Shown here: piece by piece, positions 1-8,241 of the stretch
Layout: every line of letters begins with the position of its first letter
Position numbering within the stretch: position 1 is the first letter of the stretch
Source of the DNA: Asticcacaulis sp. EMRT-3
GTDB lineage: Bacteria > Pseudomonadota > Alphaproteobacteria > Caulobacterales > Caulobacteraceae
Assembly: GCF_030027245.1 (NCBI RefSeq)
Contig: NZ_JASERT010000001.1
Location: forward strand, 1,261,001-1,325,000
Direction of reading: 5' to 3'
Length of the DNA stretch: 64,000 nt
Made by a program: the position numbers and the translations under genes
The notes under the pieces: model-generated
The model's database searches: none
What the model saw: the letters and a program-made list of their open reading frames with translations, nothing else
Told to the model about the DNA's origin: nothing

Positions 1-1934
1 GAGCCCGGCCAGGGCGGCGGGGCCGTGCGGAACGACCATTGCCCGTCCGCTGGCTCCTCATTGATCAGGCCCGCCCATTTGCCGTCCTGCAAGCGGTTAT
101 AGCGCGCATCCAGGGCCGTGATCGCGTCATCGGCCACACGGGCGGGGGCTTCGCCGGACACCTTGCACGGCTTAGCCGCCTCCAGACATTCAAGCGCGAA
201 ATAGCGCCGGTTGGCCAAGGCGCTGGCCGCCACCGGATAGCCGACCAGCTCAAAATAGGCATCGCTCTGCGTGGAAGCCGCATCGGCATCGCGGCGCAAA
301 GCATCGAATGCCGCCACGCGCGCGTCGATGGCCGGGGCGCTGAGGGGGCTGGCCACGGGTTTCACCCCCTTGCCCCAGTACCATTGCAACTGTTCGGGAC
401 GGCGTTCGAAATTCAACTGGTAATACCGATCCAGCACATCGCCGATGCGCGCGGCCTGCGGCGCGCCAAATGTCTCAGCCGAAAAGCGCGTCAGCCATTG
501 CTTCTGGGTCAGACGGCGCGTATCGGCGATATTCCACGCCAGATCAAACGCATAGGAGATGTCGATCTCGGCCGGTTTGATGTCACCGACATTGAAAATC
601 CACATACGGCGCGCGCCATGATCATAGGCCCGTCCCATCTCCTCGCCGATCAGGGCGGGCGGGGTGGTGGACAGCCAGATATAGCTGACCGGCCCGCCCA
701 GATATTCGAGGTGATAATAGACGCCCGAACCGCCCGAACGCTTCCGCTCGGCGGCATCGGGGAACTGGCGGATATAGCCGAAATTGTCGTCGGGCCACAT
801 GATCGTCACGTCATCGGGCAGGTCGAGGCCGGTGCGGTAAACATCCAGCACCTCCTTATAGGGCACAAAGACCTGCGGCAGGGTATCCGGTGCGCCCACC
901 TCGTCGGCCAGCAATTGCCGCTGATCGTGCAGAACGCGATTGAGCAGGGCGCGCTTTTCTTCGCTGGTTTTCGCCCCCACCATCGCCGAATCGTGAATGC
1001 CGCGCATCCCCAGCGTATAGATGTTCTCGTATTTGCCATTGGTTTTCAGCCGGGCGCGCCAATAGGCTTTCACCTCGTCCGGGTGGGTGGCGTAGTTGAA
1101 ATTTGCCGGGTCATCCGTCCATTCGCCGACATTATTCCTGAGCATCGGTTCGGCGTGGGATGATCCCATGACGATGGCGTAGCGGTCGGCCAGGGCGGCA
1201 TTGGCCGGATCGAGATTGAAGGCTTTCGAAACCTTGTGCATGGCGGGCCACAGCGTATTGGCGCGCAGGCGCAAAAGCAGATCAAACACGCGCTCATAGG
1301 TTTTCGGGCCGAAATTGCCGGTGGCCGGATCGAAGGTCTTCGCGGCCCACGGCTCCAGCCCCCAGTCCTCGTCATTGATGAAGATGCCGCGATATTTGAC
1401 CGAAGGCGGGCCGAAACGGTGCGTGCCTGCCGCTGCATAAAGCGCATCCTGATGTTTTGGCGTCACATCGGCCCACCAGACCCACGGCGACACGCCAATA
1501 GCGCGCGACACCTCATAGGCGCCGTAGGCCGCGCCGCGCCGGTCAGACCCCGCAATCACCAGAGCCTGCTCAACGCCCGGTTTCGGGTGATCGACGACGC
1601 TGATGACAAAACATTCCCAGCAGCCTTTCAGGCGCGACAGATCGAGCTTCGCGCCGAGAGAATCGATCAGGGCGCTGTGGCCCACTGTGCCGATCCAGAT
1701 TTGCCGGGCCGCTTGCGAACCTATAGCGGGCGTCTGGCCGGTAACGCGGCCCATATCCCTGGCCAGATCGTGCGCCGCCACGCTGATCACGGCGGCATCC
1801 GCATCATCATAGACAATCGACGCCCCCTTAAGCGCCATGTCGCCCGCTGAGGGATGACCGGTGATCCACGGCGTTTGCGCGTGCGCCGTCACCGGCAGGA
1901 GCAACAGCAGACAAACGAACACGATATGGCGCAT
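1..1934 (-). CDS. GH115 family glycoside hydrolase (xylan alpha-1,2-glucuronidase type), C-terminus outside window
   Basis: I translated this frame by hand: it is open from an ATG at 1934 to the left edge, giving 644 codons, so the C-terminal part is missing. The first 20 residues (MRHIVFVCLLLLLPVTAHAQ) form a signal peptide, so the enzyme is exported. The rest reads like the N-terminal and catalytic barrel part of family 115, with stretches such as GIFINDEDWGLEPWA, NTLWPAMHK, TIMWPDDNFGYIR and GARRMWIFNVGDIKPAEI that are typical of it. Family members remove (methyl)glucuronic acid side chains from glucuronoxylan, which fits an organism that also has a GH9 cellulase at 49838. The upstream 120 bases up to the IS110 element are the only promoter space. 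Family assignment is firm from overall resemblance; the exact substrate is inference. Confidence 0.82.
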   Translation of the reverse strand, partial: MRHIVFVCLLLLLPVTAHAQTPWITGHPSAGDMALKGASIVYDDADAAVISVAAHDLARDMGRVTGQTPAIGSQAARQIWIGTVGHSALIDSLGAKLDLSRLKGCWECFVISVVDHPKPGVEQALVIAGSDRRGAAYGAYEVSRAIGVSPWVWWADVTPKHQDALYAAAGTHRFGPPSVKYRGIFINDEDWGLEPWAAKTFDPATGNFGPKTYERVFDLLLRLRANTLWPAMHKVSKAFNLDPANAALADRYAIVMGSSHAEPMLRNNVGEWTDDPANFNYATHPDEVKAYWRARLKTNGKYENIYTLGMRGIHDSAMVGAKTSEEKRALLNRVLHDQRQLLADEVGAPDTLPQVFVPYKEVLDVYRTGLDLPDDVTIMWPDDNFGYIRQFPDAAERKRSGGSGVYYHLEYLGGPVSYIWLSTTPPALIGEEMGRAYDHGARRMWIFNVGDIKPAEIDISYAFDLAWNIADTRRLTQKQWLTRFSAETFGAPQAARIGDVLDRYYQLNFERRPEQLQWYWGKGVKPVASPLSAPAIDARVAAFDALRRDADAASTQSDAYFELVGYPVAASALANRRYFALECLEAAKPCKVSGEAPARVADDAITALDARYNRLQDGKWAGLINEEPADGQWSFRTAPPPWPG

Positions 1935-2229
1935 GACAAGTCCTGATCAATATAGATCGAAAATGATTACTCCCTGCCGCCGCGCTCTGCAAGTCTTCGC
2001 GTCATAAGACTCCACGACGAATGCCATTCATCATTTTAGCCAAAGCAAGATACCCCTTGTCTTATGGAAGTCTGCGTTTTGGTTTAATCTGAGAGCATAA
2101 GGGCTGGGCGGCCACCCAGCCCTTATGGAAGGGTGTGGATCGCTGCCCCTTAGGTCTTTAAGGACCGTGACGGAGTGAGATCGCACCTTTCTTTTCCTGC
2201 ACAAACCCGAACGGATACTTGGGCTTTAA

Positions 2230-3157
2230 AAGCCCGACTCAAAAGTTCATGAGACATAGCAGTGCCTTGCCAGCCTGCGGGTCAAGAGCCTGACGCTGGC
2301 AATGACTGTCCATGTGGTTGCGCTTTGGAGGGTCGTCTCCCAATCCTTGGCCAGGCGTCTGCATCGGCCCAGCCATGCGAAGGTACGCTCGACGACCCAG
2401 CGACGCGGCAGGATCTCAAAGCCCTTTGCGGCGTCGCTACGCTTTATGATCTCGATGGTCCAGTCTCCGTGGCCCTTCATAGCCCCCTTAAGTTTGTCAC
2501 CCGCGTAGCCCCCGTCGGCGAAGACGTGGCGCAGCCAGGGGAAGTGGTAACGAATGGCGCGAAGCACAGCGGGGGCACCATCACGATCCTGAACATCCGC
2601 CGCATGGATGACGACAAATAGCAGCAGCCCCAGGGTGTCGGTGATGATATGCCGCTTGCGACCCTTGATCTTCTTACCAGCATCATAGCCACGAACACCG
2701 CCACTTTCGGTCGTTTTGACGCTTTGACTGTCGATGACGCCGGCTGAGGGGCTGGCTTCACGACCCTCCAATTCGCGTGCCGCCATGACGAGCAGGTGAT
2801 TGATCTTCTGCCATAGACCGCTGCTACGCCAATCATAGAAATAGCCCTGAACGGTCGTCATCGGAGGAAAGTCCTTCGGCAACATCCGCCACTGGCAACC
2901 CGAGGACGCAATATACAGGATCGCATTCACCACGGCTCGCATCGACGTTGTGCGCGGGCGACCGCCACGTTTGGCAGGCGGCAGTAACGGGGCCAATAAA
3001 GACCACTCTTGTTCCGTCAAATCGCTTGGATAGCGCGACGATTTGCGTCTATGCTCGACGCGGGCAATATCATCCCAAGGCATCCGAATCTCCGTTTCTC
3101 GCAAATCCAGAGAATCAGAACTTATTGATATTGCCTACCTTCTTTTCGGTCGGGCTC
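2230..3157 (-). mobile_element. IS5-family insertion sequence (928 bp) with TAA target duplication
   Basis: A single-transposase element with imperfect terminal inverted repeats: the left end reads AAGCCCGACTCAAAAG from 2230, and the complement of the right end reads GAGCCCGACCGAAAAG from 3157. TAA flanks both sides (2227-2229 and 3158-3160), the 3-bp TNA-type duplication known for the IS1031/ISL2 branch of the IS5 family. Removing the element and one TAA restores a GGGC-TTTAAG-GCCC hairpin in the bridge RNA of the surrounding IS110 element, which supports these ends. Both the transposase and the ends look intact, so the copy may be recent and active. Confidence 0.85.
2247..3104 (-). CDS. IS5-family transposase (DDE, single ORF)
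   Basis: The 285-residue protein is a complete DDE transposase. The N-terminal part (YPSDLTEQEWSLLAPLLPP) is the DUF4096-type region found in this IS5 branch. The catalytic aspartates are visible in VIDSQSVKTT and FADGGYAGD, and the catalytic glutamate in RRWVVERTFAWLGRCRRL, which also shows the Y/W-R-E-K-like signature of IS4/IS5 enzymes. It cuts and joins the ends of its own element at 2230 and 3157. Translation could begin at the first ATG or seven codons later at MPWDD. No frameshift or internal stop is present, so the enzyme should be functional. Confidence 0.93.
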   Translation of the reverse strand: MRETEIRMPWDDIARVEHRRKSSRYPSDLTEQEWSLLAPLLPPAKRGGRPRTTSMRAVVNAILYIASSGCQWRMLPKDFPPMTTVQGYFYDWRSSGLWQKINHLLVMAARELEGREASPSAGVIDSQSVKTTESGGVRGYDAGKKIKGRKRHIITDTLGLLLFVVIHAADVQDRDGAPAVLRAIRYHFPWLRHVFADGGYAGDKLKGAMKGHGDWTIEIIKRSDAAKGFEILPRRWVVERTFAWLGRCRRLAKDWETTLQSATTWTVIASVRLLTRRLARHCYVS

Positions 3158-3218
3158 TAAGGCCCGCATGACAAGGATGGGATCGGAAAAGATGCGCCAG
3201 TTTACTACAAACCCTTTG

Positions 3219-4154
3219 ATGTACAAGAGCGTGGGTATTGATGTGTCCAAGGCCAGTTTGGATATGCACTGGCTTTTGGACGGCACAGATCACAGCTTCA
3301 GCAACGATGACGAAGGCCATGCGCGGCTACTGGCTTGGTTAGAGCAGCACCGGCCAGACCGCATTGTATTCGAAGCCACAGGTCCTTATCACCGAGGCTT
3401 GGAGTCAGCCCTCAAACGCGCTGGCCACAGCTATGCCAAACTCAATCCCTGGCAGGTAAGGCGTTTCGTTGATGCGATCGGTCAGCAGGCTAAGACAGAC
3501 CGTTGCGATGCCATCCAGCTCGCCCGATATGCCGCCTTACTGCAACCGGAGGCCACCCAACCCAAAAGCCAGGCCCTTGATGATTTGGCTGAATGGCTCT
3601 GTGCCAGGCGCGCCCTCATTAAGAACCAAACTGCCGCCCTTAATCGCCAGAAGATACTGACAATCAAGGCATTAAAAAATCAGGTAGCCCAACGTTTGCA
3701 ACAAATTGCCGAGGATATAGCGGCGGTTGATAGAGCCTGTCGCGCTCTCATTGTTGCCGATGCCAAGCTTAAAGCGAAGCTTGAAATCCTGACCTCAATG
3801 CCCGGCATTGGAGAGATAACGGCCATAGCGATGATCGTCGATATGCCGGAACTGGGAACCCTCGACGCTAAACAGGCCGCCAGTCTGTGTGGACTAGCCC
3901 CTGTGACGCGCCAGTCCGGACAGTGGAAAGGCAAGAGCTTTATCGCTAAAGGGCGAAGCATTCTCAGACGAAGCCTGTTCATGCCGGCCTTAGTTGCCGT
4001 CAGGTTTAATCCGGCACTCAAAAGGCACTACCAAAGGCTTATAGACGCCGGAAAGCCACCCAAGTTAGCCATTGTCGCCGCTATGAGAAAGATCATTATT
4101 ACGGCTAACGCACTCATCAGAGATCAAAGAAAATGGTCAGCCGAAAAACCTTGA
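3219..4154 (+). CDS. IS110-family transposase (DEDD recombinase)
   Basis: I start at MYKSVGIDVSK because the family begins just before the GIDVSK motif; an in-frame ATG at 3168 would add 17 residues that lie in the bridge RNA region. The 311-residue product has the N-terminal RuvC-like DEDD domain (D in GIDVSKASLD, E in FEATGPYH, two D in KTDRCDAIQ), a coiled-coil linker, and the C-terminal Transposase_20 domain (LTSMPGIGEITA, then RQSGQWKGKSFIAKGR, which holds the conserved serine). These enzymes move their element by bridge-RNA-guided recombination. The coding sequence is intact, but its native promoter region is now separated by the IS5 copy. Its GC content is lower than that of the neighbouring chromosomal genes. 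Confidence 0.93.
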   Translation: MYKSVGIDVSKASLDMHWLLDGTDHSFSNDDEGHARLLAWLEQHRPDRIVFEATGPYHRGLESALKRAGHSYAKLNPWQVRRFVDAIGQQAKTDRCDAIQLARYAALLQPEATQPKSQALDDLAEWLCARRALIKNQTAALNRQKILTIKALKNQVAQRLQQIAEDIAAVDRACRALIVADAKLKAKLEILTSMPGIGEITAIAMIVDMPELGTLDAKQAASLCGLAPVTRQSGQWKGKSFIAKGRSILRRSLFMPALVAVRFNPALKRHYQRLIDAGKPPKLAIVAAMRKIIITANALIRDQRKWSAEKP

Positions 4155-4166
4155 CCATCACGGATA

Positions 4167-4293
4167 CTCCGTCGGCGACTTCGCGCCGACACCTCCCCAT
4201 GCCTTCGGCACAGGGAGGAGGGATGTGCCGCCTGTCACCCTCCACCCTGTTGCGCAGCAATGGGGAGGTGTCGGCGCAGCCGACGGAGGGGTA
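4167..4293. repeat. Palindromic repeat, target of the IS110 element
   Basis: Two nested palindromic arms are seen. CTCCGTCGGCG...CGCCGACACCTCCCCAT opens the copy, and the mirror ATGGGGAGGTGTCGGCGC...GCCGACGGAGGGG closes it near 4291. The centre holds GGGAGGAGGGATGTGCCGCC, which recurs in reverse complement upstream of 16620. Related copies lie inside ileS (5221-5340) and after mscS (16596-16665). The outer few bases on the left were separated by the IS110 insertion. It is gene-free and probably forms a stem-loop in RNA. Confidence 0.75.
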
Positions 4294-4522
4294 CATGCAA
4301 CGCCCATACCCAATGTATCAAAGACGCTTGCGGCACTTTTTGGTATGAGGCCCTAGCCAGCCCGGAACCGCTCTGATAAAGCCAAGCCCATGTTGATGTC
4401 CGGGCGCACCCTACGAATTTGACGCCCGGCACGCGATGCGTTTTCGCCTCCGTGCCGGGATGATTCCTCATGCTCTCCCCTGCGCCCCATTGCCGACACC
4501 TTTTTATAAGACGCATTTCCTC

Positions 4523-7500
4523 ATGTCCGATTCCAAAACCGAAACCACCACCGGCCGCGATTACCGCGATACCGTCTTCCTGCCCGAAACCGATTTTCCG
4601 ATGCGCGCCGGTCTGCCCAAGGCCGAGCCGGAGATGCTGAAAAAGTGGGACGAAGCCGACCTCTATCATAACGTCCGCAAGGCGCGTCAGGCGGCGGGTG
4701 CGCCCCTGTTCGTGCTGCACGATGGCCCGCCCTATGCCAATGGCAATATCCATATCGGCCATGCGCTCAACAAGATCCTCAAGGATTTTGTGGTGCGCTC
4801 GAAATTTCTGACCGGCCATGATGTCGATTATGTGCCGGGCTGGGATTGCCACGGCCTGCCGATCGAATGGAAGATCGAGGAAGAGTTCCGCGCCAGGGGC
4901 CGCAAGAAGGACGAGGTGCCCGCCGCCGAATTCCGCAAAGCGTGCCGCGACTATGCCGCCCGCTGGATCGACGTGCAGCGCGACGAGTTCAAGCGCCTCG
5001 GCGTGCTGGGCGACTGGGACAAGCGCTACGCCACGATGGATTTCGCCACCGAAGCGAAGGTGACCAGCGAGTTTCATAAGTTCCTGATGTCGGGTCAGCT
5101 TTATCGCGGCTCCAAGCCGGTCATGTGGTCGCCGGTGGAACGCACGGCGCTGGCCGATGCCGAGATCGAATATCACGACCATGTCAGCCCGACGGTTTGG
5201 GTGAAATTTCCAGTCAAATATCCCTCCCCGTTTACGGGGAGGGGGGATCACGAAGTGGTGGTAGGGGGAGCAACGGCACCTCTATCCCCCCCTCCGTCAG
5301 CGACAAGCGCTGACACCTCCCCCGTAAACGGGGGAGGATGGTCGGTTGTCATCTGGACGACGACGCCGTGGACCATCCCTGCCAACCGCGCCGTCAGTTT
5401 CAACCCGAACATCGTTTATGCACTCTATGAAGTAACCGGTGTAAAATCCGAAGAAGATTTGGGTTTCGCGCCCTGGGTTAAGGCAGGCGACAAACTGATC
5501 CTCGCCGACAAGCTGGCCGAAGGCGTGTTGCAGGCCGCCAATGCGACGGCATGGAACAAGGTCAGCGATCTGACGGGCGAAAGTTTAAGCGGCCTCACAC
5601 TCTCCCATCCCCTCGCCGCGCTTGATGAAGGCTATGGCTTCGATGTGCCGATGCTGGCGGGCGATCATGTCACCGATGATGCCGGTACGGGCTTTGTCCA
5701 TACCGCGCCCGGTCATGGCGCCGACGATTATCTGGTCTGGCTGAAATCGGGCCGCTCGCTCGATTCGATTCCCGATACGGTCGATGCCGATGGTGCCTAT
5801 TACCCGCATGTGCCGTTGTTTGCTGGCCTGAAAGTGCTGGAAACCGAAGGCAAGAAGGCCGGTAAGTTCGGCCCGGCGAATAAAGAGGTCATGGATAAGC
5901 TGATCGAGGCCGGTAATCTGCTGGCGCGCGGCCGGGTGGAGCATTCCTATCCGCATTCGTGGCGCTCGAAGGCCCCGGTCATCTTCCGCAACACGCCCCA
6001 GTGGTTTATCCGCATGGATGGTGAAACCGCCCTCAAGCAGCGAAGCGGTAGCGCAACTGAAAATACCCTGAGGGAAACCGCGCTTTCCGCCATCGACGCC
6101 ACCACCTTCTATCCGGCGGCGGGCAAGAACCGTATCCGTTCGATGGTCGAATCGCGCCCGGACTGGCTGATCTCGCGCCAGCGCAACTGGGGCACGCCTC
6201 TGGCCATGTATGTCGATAAAAAGACCGGCGAGCCGCTCAAGGACGAAGACGTCAATAAGCGCATCATCGACTATATCCGCGAAGGCGGGGCCGATGCCTG
6301 GTTCACCCGCCCGGACGCCGATTTCCTCGGCAATGGCTATAACCCCGACGATTTTGAGAAGATCACCGATATTCTCGATGTCTGGTTCGATTCGGGCTGC
6401 ACCCACGCTTTCACCATCGAAGACCGCGCCGACTCACATTGGCCCGCCGATCTCTATCTCGAAGGCTCCGATCAGCACCGTGGCTGGTTCCAGTCGTCGC
6501 TTCTGGAATCTTGCGGCACGCGCGGTCGCGCGCCTTACAAGGCCGTCCTGACCCACGGTTTCGTGCTCGATGAGAACGGCGAGAAGATGTCAAAATCGAA
6601 GGGCAATACCACCGCCCCTCAGGACATTGCCAAGGAATCGGGCGTCGAAATCCTGCGCCTGTGGGTGGCCCTGTCCGACTATTCGGAAGACCTGCGCATC
6701 GGCAAGCAGATCCTGCAAACCACGGTCGATGCCTATCGCAAGCTGCGCAATACGGTGCGCTATCTGCTGGGGGCGCTGAAGGGTTACACGGATGCCGAGG
6801 CGGTCGATTACGCCGACATGCCGTCGCTGGAACGCTATATCCTGCACGAAGTCCATCGCCTCGATGGCCATGTGCGCGCCGCCTATGAGCGCTATGATTT
6901 CGCCGATGTCATCCGCCCGGTCGCCGATTTCTGTTCGCAGACGCTGTCGGCGCTTTATTTCGACATTCGCAAGGACAGCCTCTATTGCGACAAGCCGTCC
7001 GAGCTGCGCCGCCGCGCCTGCCGCACTGTGCTCAATATCCTGTTTGAGCGCCTGACCCTGTGGCTGGCCCCGGTCATGACCTTCACCAGCGAAGAAGCCT
7101 ATGCCTCGCGTTATCCCGATGGCGTTTCCGGTTTTGGCGCCAACCTGTTTCGCACGCTGGAAGATGCGCCTGATCAGTGGCACAATCCGTCCGAGGTTGA
7201 GCGCTGGAACCGGATCGATACCGTGCTGTCGGTGGTCACCGCCGCACTCGAACAGAAACGCCGCGACAAGGTGATCGGCTCGGCGCTCGAAGCCGCGCCG
7301 AAAGTCTATATCGCCGATGACAAGCTGCTGGCGGCTTTCAGGGATATTGACGCCGCCGAAGTGTTCCGCACGTCACAGGCGAGTCTGATCGCCGGACAAG
7401 GCCCTGATGACGCCTTCCATCTGGAAGGCACGCCCGATGTGGCCGTTGTCTTCGCGCGCGCCGAGGGTAAAAAATGCCAGCGTTCGTGGCGCATCCTCCC

Positions 7501-7588
7501 CGAAGTCGGCACCGATCCGCGCTATCCCGATCTGAGTGTGCGCGATGCCGGGGCCGTGGCGGAATGGGATCTGCGCCATGTCCTCTAG
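4523..7588 (+). CDS. ileS: Isoleucyl-tRNA synthetase
   Basis: A class I synthetase of about 1021 residues that charges tRNA-Ile in the cytoplasm and edits misacylated valine. HIGH is at residues 77-80 (PYANGNIHIGH) and KMSKS at 688-692. The CP1 editing domain shows TTTPWTIPAN and GTGFVHTAPGHGADD. An ATG at 4436 would add 29 residues with no family resemblance, so I start at MSDSKTE. Two stretches look foreign to the family: about 40 residues (233-273) encoded by a palindromic repeat just before the threonine-rich editing peptide, and a shorter extra stretch near residue 505 (KQRSGSATENTLRE). Both keep the frame. The gene overlaps lspA by 11 bases, so the two are probably co-translated. Confidence 0.96.
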   Translation: MSDSKTETTTGRDYRDTVFLPETDFPMRAGLPKAEPEMLKKWDEADLYHNVRKARQAAGAPLFVLHDGPPYANGNIHIGHALNKILKDFVVRSKFLTGHDVDYVPGWDCHGLPIEWKIEEEFRARGRKKDEVPAAEFRKACRDYAARWIDVQRDEFKRLGVLGDWDKRYATMDFATEAKVTSEFHKFLMSGQLYRGSKPVMWSPVERTALADAEIEYHDHVSPTVWVKFPVKYPSPFTGRGDHEVVVGGATAPLSPPPSATSADTSPVNGGGWSVVIWTTTPWTIPANRAVSFNPNIVYALYEVTGVKSEEDLGFAPWVKAGDKLILADKLAEGVLQAANATAWNKVSDLTGESLSGLTLSHPLAALDEGYGFDVPMLAGDHVTDDAGTGFVHTAPGHGADDYLVWLKSGRSLDSIPDTVDADGAYYPHVPLFAGLKVLETEGKKAGKFGPANKEVMDKLIEAGNLLARGRVEHSYPHSWRSKAPVIFRNTPQWFIRMDGETALKQRSGSATENTLRETALSAIDATTFYPAAGKNRIRSMVESRPDWLISRQRNWGTPLAMYVDKKTGEPLKDEDVNKRIIDYIREGGADAWFTRPDADFLGNGYNPDDFEKITDILDVWFDSGCTHAFTIEDRADSHWPADLYLEGSDQHRGWFQSSLLESCGTRGRAPYKAVLTHGFVLDENGEKMSKSKGNTTAPQDIAKESGVEILRLWVALSDYSEDLRIGKQILQTTVDAYRKLRNTVRYLLGALKGYTDAEAVDYADMPSLERYILHEVHRLDGHVRAAYERYDFADVIRPVADFCSQTLSALYFDIRKDSLYCDKPSELRRRACRTVLNILFERLTLWLAPVMTFTSEEAYASRYPDGVSGFGANLFRTLEDAPDQWHNPSEVERWNRIDTVLSVVTAALEQKRRDKVIGSALEAAPKVYIADDKLLAAFRDIDAAEVFRTSQASLIAGQGPDDAFHLEGTPDVAVVFARAEGKKCQRSWRILPEVGTDPRYPDLSVRDAGAVAEWDLRHVL
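5221..5340. repeat. Palindromic repeat inserted in frame in ileS
   Basis: This 120-base stretch has the sequence features of the intergenic palindromes at 4167 and 16596: CCCTCCCC/GGGGAGGG arms at 5222-5243, CCTCCGTCAGCG...CGCTGACACCTCCCCC at 5291-5333, and CCCCCGTAAACGGGGG at its end. It is read through as about 40 residues (YPSPFTGRG...SPVNGGGW), rich in Gly, Pro and Ser. It contains CCCCTCCGTC at 5289-5298, the same target that the IS110 element used at 4167. Confidence 0.8.
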
Positions 7589-8126
7589 GCTCAACAATGC
7601 GCTGCGGTCGTTTTTCGCGCCGCCCCTGTTCACCAAGATGGGCGCGCTTGGCCTTGGTCTGGCCGCCGTGGTGCTGCTGCTCGACCAGATTTCCAAAGCC
7701 TGGGTGCTGAATGGCCTCGGACTTCACGAGATCGGTGATCAGGTCAAGATTTTGCCCTTCTTTTCCTTCACTCTGGTGCATAATATCGGTATCAGCTTCG
7801 GCATGTTGAGTTCTGACGGGCTCGGCCGCTGGCTTCTGGTGCTGTTCCAGTTCATCGTGGCGCTCGTCCTGATCGATTATGTCCGCAAGCAGACCCGGCC
7901 CTGGCTGGTGGTGTGCCTCGGCCTGATCATCGGTGGCGCGCTCGGCAACGGACTGGATCGGTTGCGGTTTGGCTTCGTCGTCGATTTTCTCGACTTTTCA
8001 GGAACGCATGTGTTTCCGTGGGTCTTCAATATCGCCGACAGCGGCATTTCCATCGGTGTGGCCCTGCTGGTCTGGTACTTTATCCGGACTGACAAGCCCA
8101 AGGCGTCCGAACAGGAAGCCGGTTAG
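7578..8126 (+). CDS. lspA: Lipoprotein signal peptidase (signal peptidase II)
   Basis: Inner-membrane aspartic peptidase that cleaves the signal peptide of prolipoproteins before the modified cysteine. The 182-residue product has four hydrophobic segments. The two catalytic aspartates are in GNGLDRLRFGFVVDFLDF and FNIADSGI, the conserved family motifs. I start at MSSRLNN because it begins inside the last codons of ileS (TCCTCTAG), the usual ileS-lspA arrangement; an upstream ATG at 7536 would add 14 residues from inside ileS. The next gene encodes a lipoprotein, a likely substrate. Confidence 0.96.
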   Translation: MSSRLNNALRSFFAPPLFTKMGALGLGLAAVVLLLDQISKAWVLNGLGLHEIGDQVKILPFFSFTLVHNIGISFGMLSSDGLGRWLLVLFQFIVALVLIDYVRKQTRPWLVVCLGLIIGGALGNGLDRLRFGFVVDFLDFSGTHVFPWVFNIADSGISIGVALLVWYFIRTDKPKASEQEAG

Positions 8127-8241
8127 GCACCACATCACGCATGGCGGCTTGGCAGGCGGCTATAAAACAAGTATCACTTCCCCCAACCGGCGGCCCCAGC
8201 ACAAAAGATGGGCGCATCCGGCGGGTTTTTTGGAGCAGATA

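Larger units (their letters stand above)
2097..3191 (+). ncRNA. Bridge RNA of the IS110 element, split by IS5 insertion in the donor loop
   Basis: The non-coding left end folds as expected for an IS110 bridge RNA. A 5' hairpin (2097-2108 with 2115-2126, perfect 12 bp) is followed by a target loop closed by 2129-2141 with 2179-2190, and a donor loop closed by CTTTTCC (2191-2197) with GGAAAAG (3185-3191). The target loop holds TGCCCCT (2144-2150), like the left target TACCCCT, and GACGGAG (2169-2175), complementary to the right target CTCCGTC (4167-4173). The donor loop holds CGGATACTT (2212-2220), the same as the element's right end plus core, and GACAAG (3170-3175), complementary to its left end CTTGTC (2056-2061). 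Each loop has an inner hairpin with loop TTTAAG; the IS5 sits in the donor one, so the RNA is no longer continuous. Start and end of the transcript are not visible. Confidence 0.72.
2058..4168 (+). mobile_element. IS110-family insertion sequence, interrupted by an IS5-family element
   Basis: The element contains an IS110 transposase (3219-4154), a non-coding left end of about 230 bases and a right end of only about 12 bases, the layout of the IS110 group. I place the ends by joining the flanks. The left flank ends ATACCCCT at 2057 and the right flank continues CCGTCGGCG from 4169; joined at a shared CT dinucleotide they restore the arm of a palindromic repeat found elsewhere in the window (for example the reverse complement of 4282-4293). 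CT cores and palindromic targets are known for IS621, another IS110 member. Without the 928-base IS5 copy and its duplicated TAA the element is about 1180 bp. The exact ends are inference from the flanks and guide matches. Confidence 0.75.

Noticed and set aside
2003..2066. CATAAGAC/GTCTTATG inverted repeat as terminal repeat of the IS110 element
   Set aside because: IS110 elements normally have no terminal inverted repeats, and the left arm lies outside the end defined by the guide matches. The right arm is just the element's left end.
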